DNA from: Kribbella pittospori
GTDB taxonomy: Bacteria; Actinomycetota; Actinomycetes; Propionibacteriales; Kribbellaceae
Direction: 5' to 3'
Length of the DNA stretch: 64,000 nt
NCBI RefSeq assembly: GCF_004331465.1
Contig: NZ_SJKB01000013.1
Location: 1 to 64,000, forward strand
The translations under genes were made by a program, and so were the position numbers. This document shows, in pieces, positions 8,195 to 16,926 of the stretch (position 1 is the stretch's first letter; each line of letters opens with the position of its first letter). Below the pieces are notes generated by a model. It saw only the letters and a program-made list of their open reading frames with translations. It had not been told where the DNA came from and ran no database searches.

Positions 8195-9327
8195 AAGCCG
8201 GCAAGCTGCTTCGCGAAGGCGACCTGCACCTTCTCCCGACGGCCGGCCAGACCGAGGACAGCGTTGCGGACCGGGCGCAACGGGCGAGGGAGGTTCGCCA
8301 GCCGAGTCAGCCGGTGGGCCAGCCCGATCACCCGGACGGCCTCGGCGCGGCTGTTGGTGGCATAGGCGTCGAGCTCCGACTCATCGTCGCGGGTCAACGC
8401 GACAGAGAGCGCGTCGGCCAGGACCATCGCGTCCCGCAGACCGAGGTTCATGCCCTGCCCACCCGCTGGGCTGTGAGTGTGCGCGGCGTCGCCGGCCAGC
8501 AGCACCCGTCCGGCGCGGTACTCATCGGCCACCCGTTCGTGGATCCGGAACCGGGAACCCCAGATCACCTCGGTGACCTTCGGTGCGCTCTTGCGCGGAC
8601 CGCGGCCGACCAGCAACTGCTGCGCGTACGCCGCGTCCGGGTGCTCCGGCGCGTCACCCACCTCGGCGACCAGCCGGAACGAACCGTCCGGCAGTGGCGC
8701 GACCACGAGCAGCCCGGCGTGGGAGAAGTACAACGCGACCTCGTCGACCGGCAGTCCGCCGTCGACGCGGACGTCGACCAGGCTGCAGGACAACTGCAGC
8801 GTGTTGCCCGGCATCCGCAGTCCGGCCAGCTCGCGGATCGTGCTGTTCATGCCGTCGGCGGCAACGACGTACCGCGCCTTGATCACGTCGCCGCTGTCCA
8901 GGGTCACCTCGGCGCCGTCCGCGGTCTGGGTCAGGCCGGTTGCCGCGTACGGACGAAGTACCGAACCGCCGAGCTCCTCGAGCCGCTCCAGCAGAACCCG
9001 CTCGGTGAGGTACTGCGGGAGCATCACGATGAACGGGTAGTCCGTCGGTAGGTCGCCGAAGCCGACCGGGACGAGCCGTCGGTCACCATCGCGTACGGCG
9101 AAGTCCTCCAACTCCAGGCCCAGCTCGACCAGGCGCTTGGTGACGCCGATCTGATCCAGCATCTCCAGCGTCCGCGGGTGGATCACGCAGGCCCGGGAGG
9201 TGTTCGCCCCCTCGGCCTGCCGGTCGATCACGACCACCGAGTGCCCCTGCAGCCGCAAGCCGGCCGCCACCGCGAGCCCGACCGGACCCGCACCCACCAC
9301 CACGACATCCGTACGCTCCGGAGTCAT
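8182..9327 (-). CDS. FAD-dependent aromatic monooxygenase-like protein
   Basis: The 381-residue protein has the class A flavin monooxygenase pattern: the dinucleotide-binding motif VVVVGAGPVGLAVAAGL (residues 8-24), VIDRQ closing the second strand, and the FAD ribityl-binding motif LLAGDAAHTHSPAGGQGMNLGLRDA (about 277-301). It lacks the C-terminal thioredoxin-like domain of larger phenol hydroxylases. The substrate is unknown. It is divergent from a TetR regulator whose operator-like inverted repeat covers the shared intergenic region, suggesting control by that regulator. The last codons lie in a 17-base tandem repeat. Confidence 0.85.
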   Translation of the reverse strand: MTPERTDVVVVGAGPVGLAVAAGLRLQGHSVVVIDRQAEGANTSRACVIHPRTLEMLDQIGVTKRLVELGLELEDFAVRDGDRRLVPVGFGDLPTDYPFIVMLPQYLTERVLLERLEELGGSVLRPYAATGLTQTADGAEVTLDSGDVIKARYVVAADGMNSTIRELAGLRMPGNTLQLSCSLVDVRVDGGLPVDEVALYFSHAGLLVVAPLPDGSFRLVAEVGDAPEHPDAAYAQQLLVGRGPRKSAPKVTEVIWGSRFRIHERVADEYRAGRVLLAGDAAHTHSPAGGQGMNLGLRDAMVLADALSVALTRDDESELDAYATNSRAEAVRVIGLAHRLTRLANLPRPLRPVRNAVLGLAGRREKVQVAFAKQLAGFPDR

Positions 9328-9350
9328 CGTTGCTCCTTCCGAGGTTTATC

Positions 9351-9404
9351 AACGCTTGTTGACTTTTACTGTAGGAGCGCCCAGGAGAAAAGTCAACAAG
9401 TGTT
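9351..9404. promoter_or_regulatory. Long inverted repeat, probable TetR operators
   Basis: Arms AACGCTTGTTGACTTTT (9351-9367) and AAAAGTCAACAAGTGTT (9388-9404) match at 16 of 17 positions. Each arm also contains its own small palindrome (CAACGCTTGTTG, CAACAAGTGTTG). The pair fills the divergent promoter region between the monooxygenase and its neighbouring TetR gene, so a symmetric repressor site for both is likely. Confidence 0.65.
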
Positions 9405-9420
9405 GGCATATGCTGGGGGC

Positions 9421-9972
9421 ATGGCGGAACGGAAGTCGGACCGGACCCGGGCGGCGATCCTCGCGGCGGCCCGGGAGCGCTTCGGCGCGGACGGGTACGA
9501 GCGGGCCACGATCCGGGCGATCGCGGCGGACGCGGCGATCGACCCGGCGATGGTGATGCGGTACTTCGGCAACAAGGAGAAGCTGTTCGCGGCGGCCGCC
9601 GAGTTCGATCTCCGGCTGCCCGACCTGCGCGACCTGCCGCCCGAGGAACTCGGCGACGCGCTGGTGCGGCACTTCGTCACCCGATGGGAGGGCGACGACA
9701 CCCTCCTGGCGTTGCTGCGTTCATCGGTCACGAACGAGGCCGCGGCCGACCGGATGCGCGGCATCTTCGCGGCGCAACTCGCGCCGACGTTGCGCGCTCT
9801 CGCCGTCGAGGAGCCGGCCGTCCGGGCCGGCCTGGTCGCGAGTCAGACCCTCGGGTTCGCGCTCTGCCGCTACATCCTCGGAATCGCGCCGATCGCCACG
9901 ATGTCCCACGATGAGGTGGCCGCGTGGCTCGGCCCGACCATCACGCGCTACCTGACGTCGTCGGCGCCCTGA
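9421..9972 (+). CDS. TetR-family regulator
   Basis: The 183-residue protein begins MAERKSDRTRAAILAAARERF and shows the TetR helix-turn-helix (YERATIRAIAADAAIDPAMVMRYFGNKEKLF, residues 24-54). The ligand-binding half is short and Ala/Leu-rich. The ATG at 9421 has the GGGGG run of the upstream sequence as a possible ribosome site. It is divergent from the flavin monooxygenase and probably represses it. Its 3-prime end overlaps the convergent isomerase gene by 25 bases. Confidence 0.9.
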   Translation: MAERKSDRTRAAILAAARERFGADGYERATIRAIAADAAIDPAMVMRYFGNKEKLFAAAAEFDLRLPDLRDLPPEELGDALVRHFVTRWEGDDTLLALLRSSVTNEAAADRMRGIFAAQLAPTLRALAVEEPAVRAGLVASQTLGFALCRYILGIAPIATMSHDEVAAWLGPTITRYLTSSAP

Positions 9973-10733
9973 TCCAGCCAAGCCTGCGTGGCCGGAAGGG
10001 CCTCCTCCAGCGGCGGGAGCTGTGGGTGCCATTTCAGTTCCCACTCGAGGGACAGCGGGTAGTCCGTGCCGTCGAGGACCTGCAGTAGGTCCCGGATCGG
10101 GTAGTCGCCGGCGCCCATCGCGACCGGGCGGTAGTCCTGGCTCGAGTCGCTGTCCTTGATCTGCACGAACTCGATCCACGGCTTCAACAGTTCGTACGCC
10201 TCGGCCGGGGTCTCACCGTGCGACCAGGTGTGCGCGCTGTCCCAGATCACCTTGACGTTGTGGCCGGGAACGTCGTTGTCGAGCAGCGTGAGCAACGCGG
10301 CCATCTTCCGGCCGGCCGAGTGCGAGTCGTGGGTCTCCAGCAGGATCTGCGCGTCCCGGGGAGCGGAGGTGACCCGGTCGAGCGCCCTGATCTCACCGGC
10401 GCTGGGGCCATCCGTCGTACCGCTGTCGACATCGCCGGGGAAGACCCGGACGCCGCGGGCGCCGAGGTCGGCGGCGAGCTCCAGGTGCGCCTCGAGTGGC
10501 TGGTCCTCGACCGCGCAGAGCTTCACGTAGCTGCTGACGGCAAGGATCTCCAGGCCCGCGTCCTCGATCCGGGTCCGCAGCTCACGGCGTTCCGACGTAC
10601 TCAGAACGGTGTTGGTGAACTCGTCCGGCGCGGTCCGCAGCTCCAGGCCGGAATTGTCGTTGCCTTTGGCAAGTTCCAGGACGTGGTCGAGTGGTGCTCC
10701 GGGGCAGCCGAGCGTGGAGAAGGCGAATCTCAT
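9948..10733 (-). CDS. Sugar phosphate isomerase/epimerase-type TIM barrel
   Basis: The 261-residue protein looks like the xylose isomerase-like / AP endonuclease 2 TIM-barrel family. It shows the opening strand MRFAFSTLGCPGAP, LEVAVSSYVKL-like second strand, LLETHDSH (metal-binding His/Glu), VIWDSAHTW (metal-binding Asp/His), VQIKDS and LSLEWELKW (C-terminal Glu). Metal-dependent isomerase or epimerase activity on a sugar or inositol is expected, with unknown substrate. It overlaps the convergent tetR end by 25 bases and follows no obvious operon partner. Confidence 0.8.
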   Translation of the reverse strand: MRFAFSTLGCPGAPLDHVLELAKGNDNSGLELRTAPDEFTNTVLSTSERRELRTRIEDAGLEILAVSSYVKLCAVEDQPLEAHLELAADLGARGVRVFPGDVDSGTTDGPSAGEIRALDRVTSAPRDAQILLETHDSHSAGRKMAALLTLLDNDVPGHNVKVIWDSAHTWSHGETPAEAYELLKPWIEFVQIKDSDSSQDYRPVAMGAGDYPIRDLLQVLDGTDYPLSLEWELKWHPQLPPLEEALPATQAWLDQGADDVR

Positions 10734-10745
10734 ACCGCTATCAGA

Positions 10746-13016
10746 TCAGACCCAGCGTCGCCGCGGGTGAGTGCGTGGCGTGGTGGGCTGCTCAGGCTCC
10801 TGCTCCGGCTGCTGCTGCTCCGGGGTGTAGTACGCCTGCTGCTGGTACTCCGACGGCTGCTGCTCGGCCTGCGAGTAGTCCGAGGTGTACGGCGACCCGT
10901 AGGACTCCGTCGCGTAGTTCGGGCTGTAGGTCTCGTAGGACTCGGTGCTGCCGCTGTACTCCGTGCTGTACTCCGACCCGCTGTACGACGTCGGGCTGTA
11001 GGAGTCGTACGACGGCGTCTCGTAGCTGCTGCTCGAGTAGTCCGACGCCGGGCTGCTGTTGCTGTAGCCGTACTCGGTCGACTCGTAGTTGCTGGTGCTC
11101 GTGTATTCCGAGCTGTACGACGAGTAGTCCGAGGCCGGCTCGTACGACGTCTGGTAGCTCGAGGACGAGTCGTCGTACGACGAGTTGTAGTCCGACGTGT
11201 AGCTGGTCTGCTCCGGCGTGTACGTCGGCTCCGGGCTGTACGACGACTCGGGCGTGTACGTCGGCTCCGGCGTGTAGGACGGCTCGGGTCCGTACGACGG
11301 GACCGGCGGGAGCGGCTTGGACGGGGTCAGGAAGTCGTCCTGTTGCTGCTGCCCGAGGGCCGGTGCCGACGGCTCGTAGTAGCCGGAGGAGCCCGACACG
11401 TGCGACGACGGCATCGTGTGCGCGGACGGCGCGTGCACCGAGTGCGAGGCGACCGTCGGCTGCTCGATCGCCGACGGGCTGTCCACCGCGACCCGAGCGG
11501 CCCGGCGGCCGGCGCGCGCAACTGGCGCGGGCTCAGGCTCGGGTGCGGGTTCGGCCTCCACCGGGGAGGTCGTCTGGGTGAGGTAGTCCGAAGTGCTGTC
11601 GTACGTGTAGGGCTCGGAGTAGTTGGCGGCCCAGGACGGCTCCGGCTGGGCCGGCTGCTGCGGCTGGTAGCTGTACGGCTCGGGCTCGACGACGGTCAGC
11701 GGCGGAGTCTCGTCGCGCCAACTGCTCGGCTGCGGGCTGCTCGGCTGCGGGCTGCTCGGCTGCGGGCTGCTCGACAGCGCGTCGTCGCTGCCGCCGGCGC
11801 CCAGGTAGTCGCTCCAGCTCGTCCGCGGACCCGGCTCCGGCTCGTAGCTGGTCTGCTGGGCCGGCTGCTCGTCCCGCCAGGTCTCCACCGCGTTGAACTG
11901 CTCAGTGGCCGGACCGCTGTCGACGTCCTCGTTCTGCCAGCTCTCCACGACCGGGGCGAACGGGCTCCACTTCGGAGCCTCCTCGACGGGCGCGTCACCA
12001 CCGAACGCGGCCGGCGCTGCCGGACCTGCGGCGAACGGGCTGCTGCCGACGGGGAAGTCGCCCGCCGCAGCACCGTCACCCGGGAAGCCTGCAGGGGCCG
12101 GCGCAAACGGGTTGGCAGCCGGACCGCCACTGGCCATACCGCCACCGGCCATCTGCAGCTCCCGCCGGCGCGCCGCCGGAGGAATTGCCGAGGCCGCGAT
12201 CGGCTCGGAGATGGCGGGCTGCTCGTCGGTGTCGTCGTTCGCGTACGTCGGCACCGCCATCAGCTTCGGCTCGCGCTGGTCCCACCACGGCACCCACTCG
12301 CGGGTGGTCTGCATGGTGTTGATCCGGCGGATCACCATCGTCGCGGCGACCGCCGACACCGCGGTCAGCACCAGCGACGCCGTACCGGCCAGGGCGATAC
12401 CGCGCAGCGACCCGACGGTCGCTTCCATCCACATCAGGAACCGGCGGACGACCACGTCGAACGCGAGTGCGCCAATCCAGGCCACCCACCACACGGACGT
12501 GAGAGCGGGAGTCCTGAACCGGCGCAGGTCATCGGCGTACACCGGGGTCTTCGGATCGCTCGCCAGCCAGACGTCGTCGACGATCTGCTTGGGATACCAC
12601 AGGTTCGGTCCGGGACAGAACCAGCTGGCCAGCACCCAGCCGTGGCTGCGGCGATGGTCGGCCTGGCAGAAGACCTCGGAGTTGACCCGGGCCCGCCACA
12701 ACCAGATGACGAAGACGACCGCGGCGGCGACGGAGATGATCACGTTCGGGACCGCGGTGACCTTGGCGATCGCGTCGGCGCGGTTCAGGTCCGCGTCATC
12801 GACGTTCGGCATCCCGCCGAGGTAGCGGTGGACGACGCCGTAGGTGTTCCAGTCCGACCAGGTGGACAGCAGGTGGGTGATCGTGGAGGCTCCGAGTAGA
12901 CCGATGGCGAGCTTGCCGACCGTCCCTACGTGCTGGAACTCCTCGGCTGCGTGCGGCTGCCAATCTTCCTGATCTGGGGAGGACAAGACAAGGACTGCTG
13001 GCTGCGGGTGGCTCAC
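10746..13016 (-). CDS. DUF4328 membrane protein with giant Tyr/Ser-rich tail
   Basis: The 756-residue protein starts at GTG 13016 with GAGGG ten bases upstream. The first 270 residues or so hold four membrane segments and the DUF4328 signature (WLWRARVNSEVF, then HGWVLASWFCPGPNLWYPKQIVDD). The rest is disordered. First comes an acidic Trp/Glu/Pro linker with SPQPS triplicated by 15-base DNA repeats near 11723-11773. The last 200 residues or so are built from Tyr, Ser, Thr, Pro and Glu (units like SYTPEPTYTPE, then TYR-SER runs), ending in a basic THPRRRWV. Such a tail could phase-separate, be tyrosine-phosphorylated or bind cell wall. No function is known for DUF4328. Two paralogs lie at 13222 and 24617; the first is directly upstream on the same strand. 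Confidence 0.8.
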   Translation of the reverse strand: MSHPQPAVLVLSSPDQEDWQPHAAEEFQHVGTVGKLAIGLLGASTITHLLSTWSDWNTYGVVHRYLGGMPNVDDADLNRADAIAKVTAVPNVIISVAAAVVFVIWLWRARVNSEVFCQADHRRSHGWVLASWFCPGPNLWYPKQIVDDVWLASDPKTPVYADDLRRFRTPALTSVWWVAWIGALAFDVVVRRFLMWMEATVGSLRGIALAGTASLVLTAVSAVAATMVIRRINTMQTTREWVPWWDQREPKLMAVPTYANDDTDEQPAISEPIAASAIPPAARRRELQMAGGGMASGGPAANPFAPAPAGFPGDGAAAGDFPVGSSPFAAGPAAPAAFGGDAPVEEAPKWSPFAPVVESWQNEDVDSGPATEQFNAVETWRDEQPAQQTSYEPEPGPRTSWSDYLGAGGSDDALSSSPQPSSPQPSSPQPSSWRDETPPLTVVEPEPYSYQPQQPAQPEPSWAANYSEPYTYDSTSDYLTQTTSPVEAEPAPEPEPAPVARAGRRAARVAVDSPSAIEQPTVASHSVHAPSAHTMPSSHVSGSSGYYEPSAPALGQQQQDDFLTPSKPLPPVPSYGPEPSYTPEPTYTPESSYSPEPTYTPEQTSYTSDYNSSYDDSSSSYQTSYEPASDYSSYSSEYTSTSNYESTEYGYSNSSPASDYSSSSYETPSYDSYSPTSYSGSEYSTEYSGSTESYETYSPNYATESYGSPYTSDYSQAEQQPSEYQQQAYYTPEQQQPEQEPEQPTTPRTHPRRRWV

Positions 13017-13221
13017 GTCGTGCGTCCCTCGCGTTGCTGGAACTCCGTCTGTTCGGCGTCTCGGCCAAATCCTGCCCCCGCATGACCGAGCCACATTGAT
13101 ACCACGAAGTAGGTACGCGTGTGCAGTCGGTCCCAGCACAGAGGGTATCGACTTAACGTGTTCTTTTCGTCCGCCCATCACCTCTTGTAACGAGGCATTC
13201 GACCCTGCGTGACGGTTTGGT

Positions 13222-13947
13222 TTACCGCGCAGGAGGTTGGAAGCCGGTCTCCTGCTGGCCGGCCGCCCACCACGGCACCCACGGCCGCTGCGTCTGCAAC
13301 TCGTCGATCCGCTGGATCAGGATCACCCCGAGAACGGCGGCCGCGGTCGTGAACAGGGCGGAGATGCTGGACAGGATCACGTTCGTCCGCAACTGCCCGA
13401 CCTCGGTCGCGCCGCCGAGCACACCGCGCTGCACGATGTTGCCCGTCACCAGTCCGACCACCCAGGTCAGCCACCAGGCCCACACCAACTGGGTGCCGGG
13501 GATGGTCTTCAGCGACAGCGTCTGCGGCGGGGTCCGCGGGTCGCTGGCCGCGACGATGTCGTCGACGACCTGCTTGGGGTACCAGAGGTTCACCACCGGG
13601 CAGATCCAGCTGCCGAGCACCCAGCCCCGGGTGAACCGGTGCTCGCCGCGGCAGAACATCTCCGCGTTCCACCGGACCCGCCACAACCAGACGATGAACA
13701 CCGCCGCCGCTGCCAGCAGCGCCAGCGCCGAGACGATACCGAGCGAGCCGGAGATCAGATCGGCCTCGGCCAGCTGATCCGGGTCGTCGCCGTACTCCTT
13801 GAGTGTCTGGAACGAGTACCAGTCGGACCAGGCGGTGGCCCAGGTGGTGGCCGTGACCACACCGATCAGGATCGACGCGGCCAGCCCCATCGCGCGCTCT
13901 GAGCTGAACCAGCGGTCCAGCGGCGGCTGCTGCGCCTGGCTCGGCAT
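13222..13947 (-). CDS. DUF4328 membrane protein
   Basis: The 241-residue protein has four predicted membrane segments (about 19-40, 70-95, 150-180, 200-225). It carries the core shared with its neighbours: WLWRVRWNAEMF, then TRGWVLGSWICPVVNLWYPKQVVDDIVAAS. The conserved Trp, Cys-Pro and Tyr-Pro-Lys in the loop between segments two and three define DUF4328; function is unknown. It lacks the long tail of the downstream paralog at 10746 and has only a short hydrophilic C-terminus. About 200 bases separate the two genes, so co-transcription is possible. Confidence 0.85.
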   Translation of the reverse strand: MPSQAQQPPLDRWFSSERAMGLAASILIGVVTATTWATAWSDWYSFQTLKEYGDDPDQLAEADLISGSLGIVSALALLAAAAVFIVWLWRVRWNAEMFCRGEHRFTRGWVLGSWICPVVNLWYPKQVVDDIVAASDPRTPPQTLSLKTIPGTQLVWAWWLTWVVGLVTGNIVQRGVLGGATEVGQLRTNVILSSISALFTTAAAVLGVILIQRIDELQTQRPWVPWWAAGQQETGFQPPAR

Positions 13948-14005
13948 GGATCAGAAATAGCACAACACCGCGTGACCGGGCGAGGACATCACGTCGCGGA
14001 CCCGC

Positions 14006-14046
14006 TGGTGTCGGTATCCGTCGCCGGTGGTGTCGGTATCCGTCGC
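14006..14046. repeat. Two 19-base direct repeats
   Basis: TGGTGTCGGTATCCGTCGC occurs at 14006-14024 and again at 14028-14046, a 22-base period. It lies 45 bases before the ogt start and may be a regulator-binding pair or a slipped duplication. Confidence 0.7.
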
Positions 14047-14090
14047 AATTCCGCCGGAAACTGTCGGTGCCCGGCGCGAAGATGGGTGGC

Positions 14091-14564
14091 ATGCGCTGGT
14101 CCGTGGTCGATTCACCCATCGGCGACCTCTCCCTGGCCGTCGACGAGGCCGGGCTGTGCCGGTTGCATTTCGGGCGCGCCGACCGGCCCCTCGAGACCGA
14201 TCCGCTGCTGACGGAGACCCAGGAGCAACTGAAGGCGTACTTCGCCGGCGAACTGCAGGAGTTCACCGTGCCGCTCTCGGTCCGCGGCGGCTCCGAGTTC
14301 GAGCGCGCCGTCTGGGCGCAGCTCTGCCGGATCCCGTACGGCGAGATGCAGACGTACGGCGAGGTCGCCAAGATCGTCGGGGACGTGGGAGCCGCCCGGG
14401 CCGTAGGCACCGCCTGCAACCGGAACCCGATCGCCGTCGTGATGCCCTGCCACCGGGTCGTCGGCGCCGGCGGCAAGATGGTCGGCTTCGGCGGCGGGAT
14501 CCCGCTGAAACGGCACCTGCTCGAGCTCGAGGCACGGATCGCTCTCGAGACGCTGTGGACCTGA
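14091..14564 (+). CDS. ogt: Methylated-DNA-protein cysteine methyltransferase
   Basis: The 157-residue protein repairs O6-alkylguanine by moving the alkyl group to its own cysteine. The active-site motif PCHRVV with Cys120 is present, preceded by the helix-turn-helix EFERAVWAQLCRIPYGEMQTYGEVA (about 69-93) and the Asn-finger segment ACNRNPI. The length is right for an Ogt without the Ada N-terminal domain. The ATG at 14091 gives the common family start MRWSVVDSPIG; GTG at 14067 and ATG at 14082 are in-frame alternatives. It is a stand-alone gene. Confidence 0.93.
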   Translation: MRWSVVDSPIGDLSLAVDEAGLCRLHFGRADRPLETDPLLTETQEQLKAYFAGELQEFTVPLSVRGGSEFERAVWAQLCRIPYGEMQTYGEVAKIVGDVGAARAVGTACNRNPIAVVMPCHRVVGAGGKMVGFGGGIPLKRHLLELEARIALETLWT

Positions 14565-14750
14565 CGATCAGGCACACGATCAGACACACCGTCGGCACGC
14601 TGCGAAACCTGACGAAGATCTGACACCGGGCGACGCGTGCGAAAGCGCGGTAAGGGCTACTGGAGGACTACCGTTGCTAACAGCGATCGGATCGTCACGC
14701 TTGAAGCGAGCGATTCAGTCGTCACCAACCCTGCCCCGGAAGACGCATAG

Positions 14751-15107
14751 ATGACCAAAACCCGCTCCACCGCACACCTCCACCCCGACCTGAGCGCACT
14801 GATGGACAAGAGTGCCGAGGAATGGTCCGCGCCTGAGATCCAGAACGCGGCCCGCTCGGCCCTGCAACTGCACGCCCCCGACCGCGAACCACTGACCTGG
14901 GTCAAGCGCTTCGGCGTCCTGCCCTGGCTACACCGCAACGATGCCGTCTGCCTGCACTGCGGCGGCACCTATCCGTGCATCACGCACCGCTATGCCACCC
15001 AGCTCCTGTCGGCCGGCCGCTACACGATGACCAAGCCGGACCATGACGACGAGCACGATGAGCAGGGCGAGCAGCACGCCGATGACCAGGATCCGCGACC
15101 GAACTGA
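14751..15107 (+). CDS. Small Cys-containing hypothetical protein
   Basis: The 118-residue protein starts MTKTRSTAHLHPDLSALMDKS. It has a central possible metal site, CLHCGGTYPCITH (about residues 67-79), with three Cys and a His, and a very acidic, His/Gln/Asp-rich C-terminal 25 residues. I do not recognise a characterised family. ATG follows a weak purine run. A strong hairpin terminator lies 32 bases after the stop. Confidence 0.6.
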   Translation: MTKTRSTAHLHPDLSALMDKSAEEWSAPEIQNAARSALQLHAPDREPLTWVKRFGVLPWLHRNDAVCLHCGGTYPCITHRYATQLLSAGRYTMTKPDHDDEHDEQGEQHADDQDPRPN

Positions 15108-15138
15108 CGCCGTACGCGCAAGGCGCCGTCAGCAAAAC

Positions 15139-15174
15139 GAAGGCCGCGAACCCCAGCCGGGGTTCGCGGCCTTC
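15139..15174. terminator. Bidirectional terminator
   Basis: A perfect 16-base stem (GAAGGCCGCGAACCCC and its complement) with a 4-base loop lies between two convergent genes. Confidence 0.85.
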
Positions 15175-15192
15175 GCCGTTGCGGTGTGTTTG

Positions 15193-16071
15193 TCAGGAGT
15201 CGGACGGCTTCGGGTTGCTCGTCTTCCGCGGCGTGGCCGCCTTCTTCGTGGTGCCGTTGGCCGCCGCGTTGACCTCGGTGTCGTCAGTCTTCTCCTCAGT
15301 CGGCTTGGCGGGCTCCGGCTTCGACTCGACCTTCGGACCGTCGACCTTCGGCGACTCCGCCTTGGCCGTGTCCGTCTTGGCCGTGTCCGTCTTGGCCGTG
15401 TCCGTCTTGGCCGTGTCCGTCTTGGCCGTGTCCGTCTCAGGCGTGTCCGTCTTGCCGTTCGACGACGCGGCGGTGTCCGGACGGGACGTCGTACCGGCCG
15501 GGGCGGAGCTGTAGTCGCGGCCGCTCGTCGGGGTCGACTGCCAGGCCGGCTCCGGCGGGGTCAGCAGCTTCTTCACGGCCGCCGCCGCCAGGGCCCCGAA
15601 GCCCAGGAACAGCACGACCTTGCGGAGCCTGTGGCTCTTCTTCTTCGGCGCGTCGATCTCACCGTTGAGCGCGGCCTTGGTGGCCCTGCCCCGGCGCGAG
15701 GTCTCCTGCACGACCGGCTCGGCCGCGGCCGCCAGCGACGCCAGCGCGGCGGTCACCTTCGGCAGTACGTCGTCGTTGAACCGCTCGCGCGCCTTCTCGG
15801 CGGCCTGCTCGGTGGCCGGGCCGACCTTCGCCAGCGCGTCGTCGATCATCGGACTTGCCTTCTCCACCGCGACTCCGGCGTAGTGGGCGCCGCGCTCGAC
15901 GGCCTTCTCGGCGTACGGCGACACCTTCTCCCGTGCGGTGCCCACGGCCGGCCCGAGGTGCTCGCGGACCTGGCCGACAGCCGGCCCGATCTTCTCCGAC
16001 GCCGACTCGGCGAGTGGCTTGACCTTGCCCTTCGCGGTCTCCACCCGGCCCTTGGTCTTCCTCGAACCCAC
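15193..16071 (-). CDS. Single-pass membrane protein with helical and TDTAK-repeat regions
   Basis: The 292-residue protein starts at GTG 16071 after GGAGG. Residues 1-140 or so are amphipathic helix rich in Ala, Lys, Glu and Val with near 11-residue spacing (KVKPLAES, KIGPAVGQV, HLGPAVGTA, KVSPYAEKA), resembling LEA/apolipoprotein-like helices. A membrane segment follows (VVLFLGFGALAAAAV, about 155-172). The C-terminal part is disordered and contains five perfect 15-base repeats coding for TDTAK. This general layout is common in actinobacterial proteins next to cyclophilin ppiA near oriC. Function is unknown; envelope scaffolding is a guess. The gene is divergent from the cyclophilin. Confidence 0.75.
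   Translation of the reverse strand: MGSRKTKGRVETAKGKVKPLAESASEKIGPAVGQVREHLGPAVGTAREKVSPYAEKAVERGAHYAGVAVEKASPMIDDALAKVGPATEQAAEKARERFNDDVLPKVTAALASLAAAAEPVVQETSRRGRATKAALNGEIDAPKKKSHRLRKVVLFLGFGALAAAAVKKLLTPPEPAWQSTPTSGRDYSSAPAGTTSRPDTAASSNGKTDTPETDTAKTDTAKTDTAKTDTAKTDTAKAESPKVDGPKVESKPEPAKPTEEKTDDTEVNAAANGTTKKAATPRKTSNPKPSDS
15361..15435. repeat. Five perfect 15-base tandem repeats
   Basis: CTTGGCCGTGTCCGT is repeated five times without a mismatch, in frame, encoding TDTAK on the minus strand. A degenerate unit continues at each end. Perfect identity suggests recent or ongoing copy-number change. Confidence 0.9.
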
Positions 16072-16320
16072 GATTCCCTCCTCGGTGCCGTCCGTCCCCG
16101 GACGGCGTTCCGGCCCATCGGCGACATGGACGCTGTGCTGATACGGATCTGGACATTTCCGCTCTGGTTTGCATCGTACGACGTACCCAGCCGACAAACC
16201 GGCCTTCCTGTACCCACTACCGGCCGGTTCGATCACACTGCCGGCCAGCCGCTCCGCGTCCGGTTGGACTCACATGACAGGATCGAGGGGTAAGCCGTTT
16301 CTGATGAGGAGTGAACACCC

Positions 16321-16863
16321 GTGGCCGAAGAGCTGTACGCGACCCTGCAGACGACGAAGGGTGACGTCGTCATCAGGCTGTTCCCCAACCACGCGCCGAA
16401 GACGGTCAGCAACTTCGTCGGCCTGGCCGAGGGCACCAAGGAATGGACCGACCCGCAGACCGGCGCGCCGAGCACCGCGCGGTTCTACGACGGCCTGACC
16501 TTCCACCGGGTGATCGACGGATTCATGATCCAGGGCGGCTGCCCGCTCGGCACCGGCACCGGCTCGCCGGGGTACTCGTTCGACGACGAGATCCACCCGG
16601 AACTGCAGTTCGACCGGCCGTACCTGCTCGCGATGGCGAACGCCGGCATCCAGTTCGGCCGCGGCACCAACGGCTCGCAGTTCTTCGTGACCGTGGTCCC
16701 GACGCCGCACCTGAACCGCAAGCACACGATCTTCGGTGAGGTCGCCGACGACGAGTCGAAGAAGGTCGTCGACGCGATCGCGACCGCGAAGACCGCACCC
16801 GGCGACCGGCCGATCGAGCCGATCGTGATCAACAGCGTCACCATCGAGCGCAAGAACGCCTGA
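16321..16863 (+). CDS. ppiA: Peptidyl-prolyl cis-trans isomerase, cyclophilin type
   Basis: The 180-residue cyclophilin catalyses proline isomerisation. Family residues are visible: VSNFVGLAEG, FHRVIDGFMIQGGCP (catalytic Arg in FHRV), GSQFFVTVVPTPHL and HTIFGEV. There is no signal peptide, so it is cytoplasmic. The GTG start is backed by GAGGAG eight bases upstream. A cyclophilin at this distance from gyrA is normal in Actinobacteria. A rhomboid protease gene follows on the same strand after 63 bases. Confidence 0.95.
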   Translation: MAEELYATLQTTKGDVVIRLFPNHAPKTVSNFVGLAEGTKEWTDPQTGAPSTARFYDGLTFHRVIDGFMIQGGCPLGTGTGSPGYSFDDEIHPELQFDRPYLLAMANAGIQFGRGTNGSQFFVTVVPTPHLNRKHTIFGEVADDESKKVVDAIATAKTAPGDRPIEPIVINSVTIERKNA

Positions 16864-16873
16864 TTTCCGCGGT

Positions 16874-16897
16874 GGGCCGGGCCGTCGCGCCCGGCCC
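16874..16897 (+). terminator. Weak intergenic hairpin
   Basis: GGGCCGGG (16874-16881) can pair with CCCGGCCC (16890-16897). No T tract follows and the rhomboid ribosome site begins about 15 bases later, so this may attenuate rather than end transcription. Confidence 0.3.
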
Positions 16898-16926
16898 TCC
16901 GCGCCTCTTGGGAGGAACCCACCCGC

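Noticed and set aside
10218..12899. 893-codon plus-strand open frame, Arg/Val-rich
   Set aside because: It is antisense to the DUF4328 gene with the Tyr-rich tail; its composition is the mirror of GC-rich codons and it has no domain.
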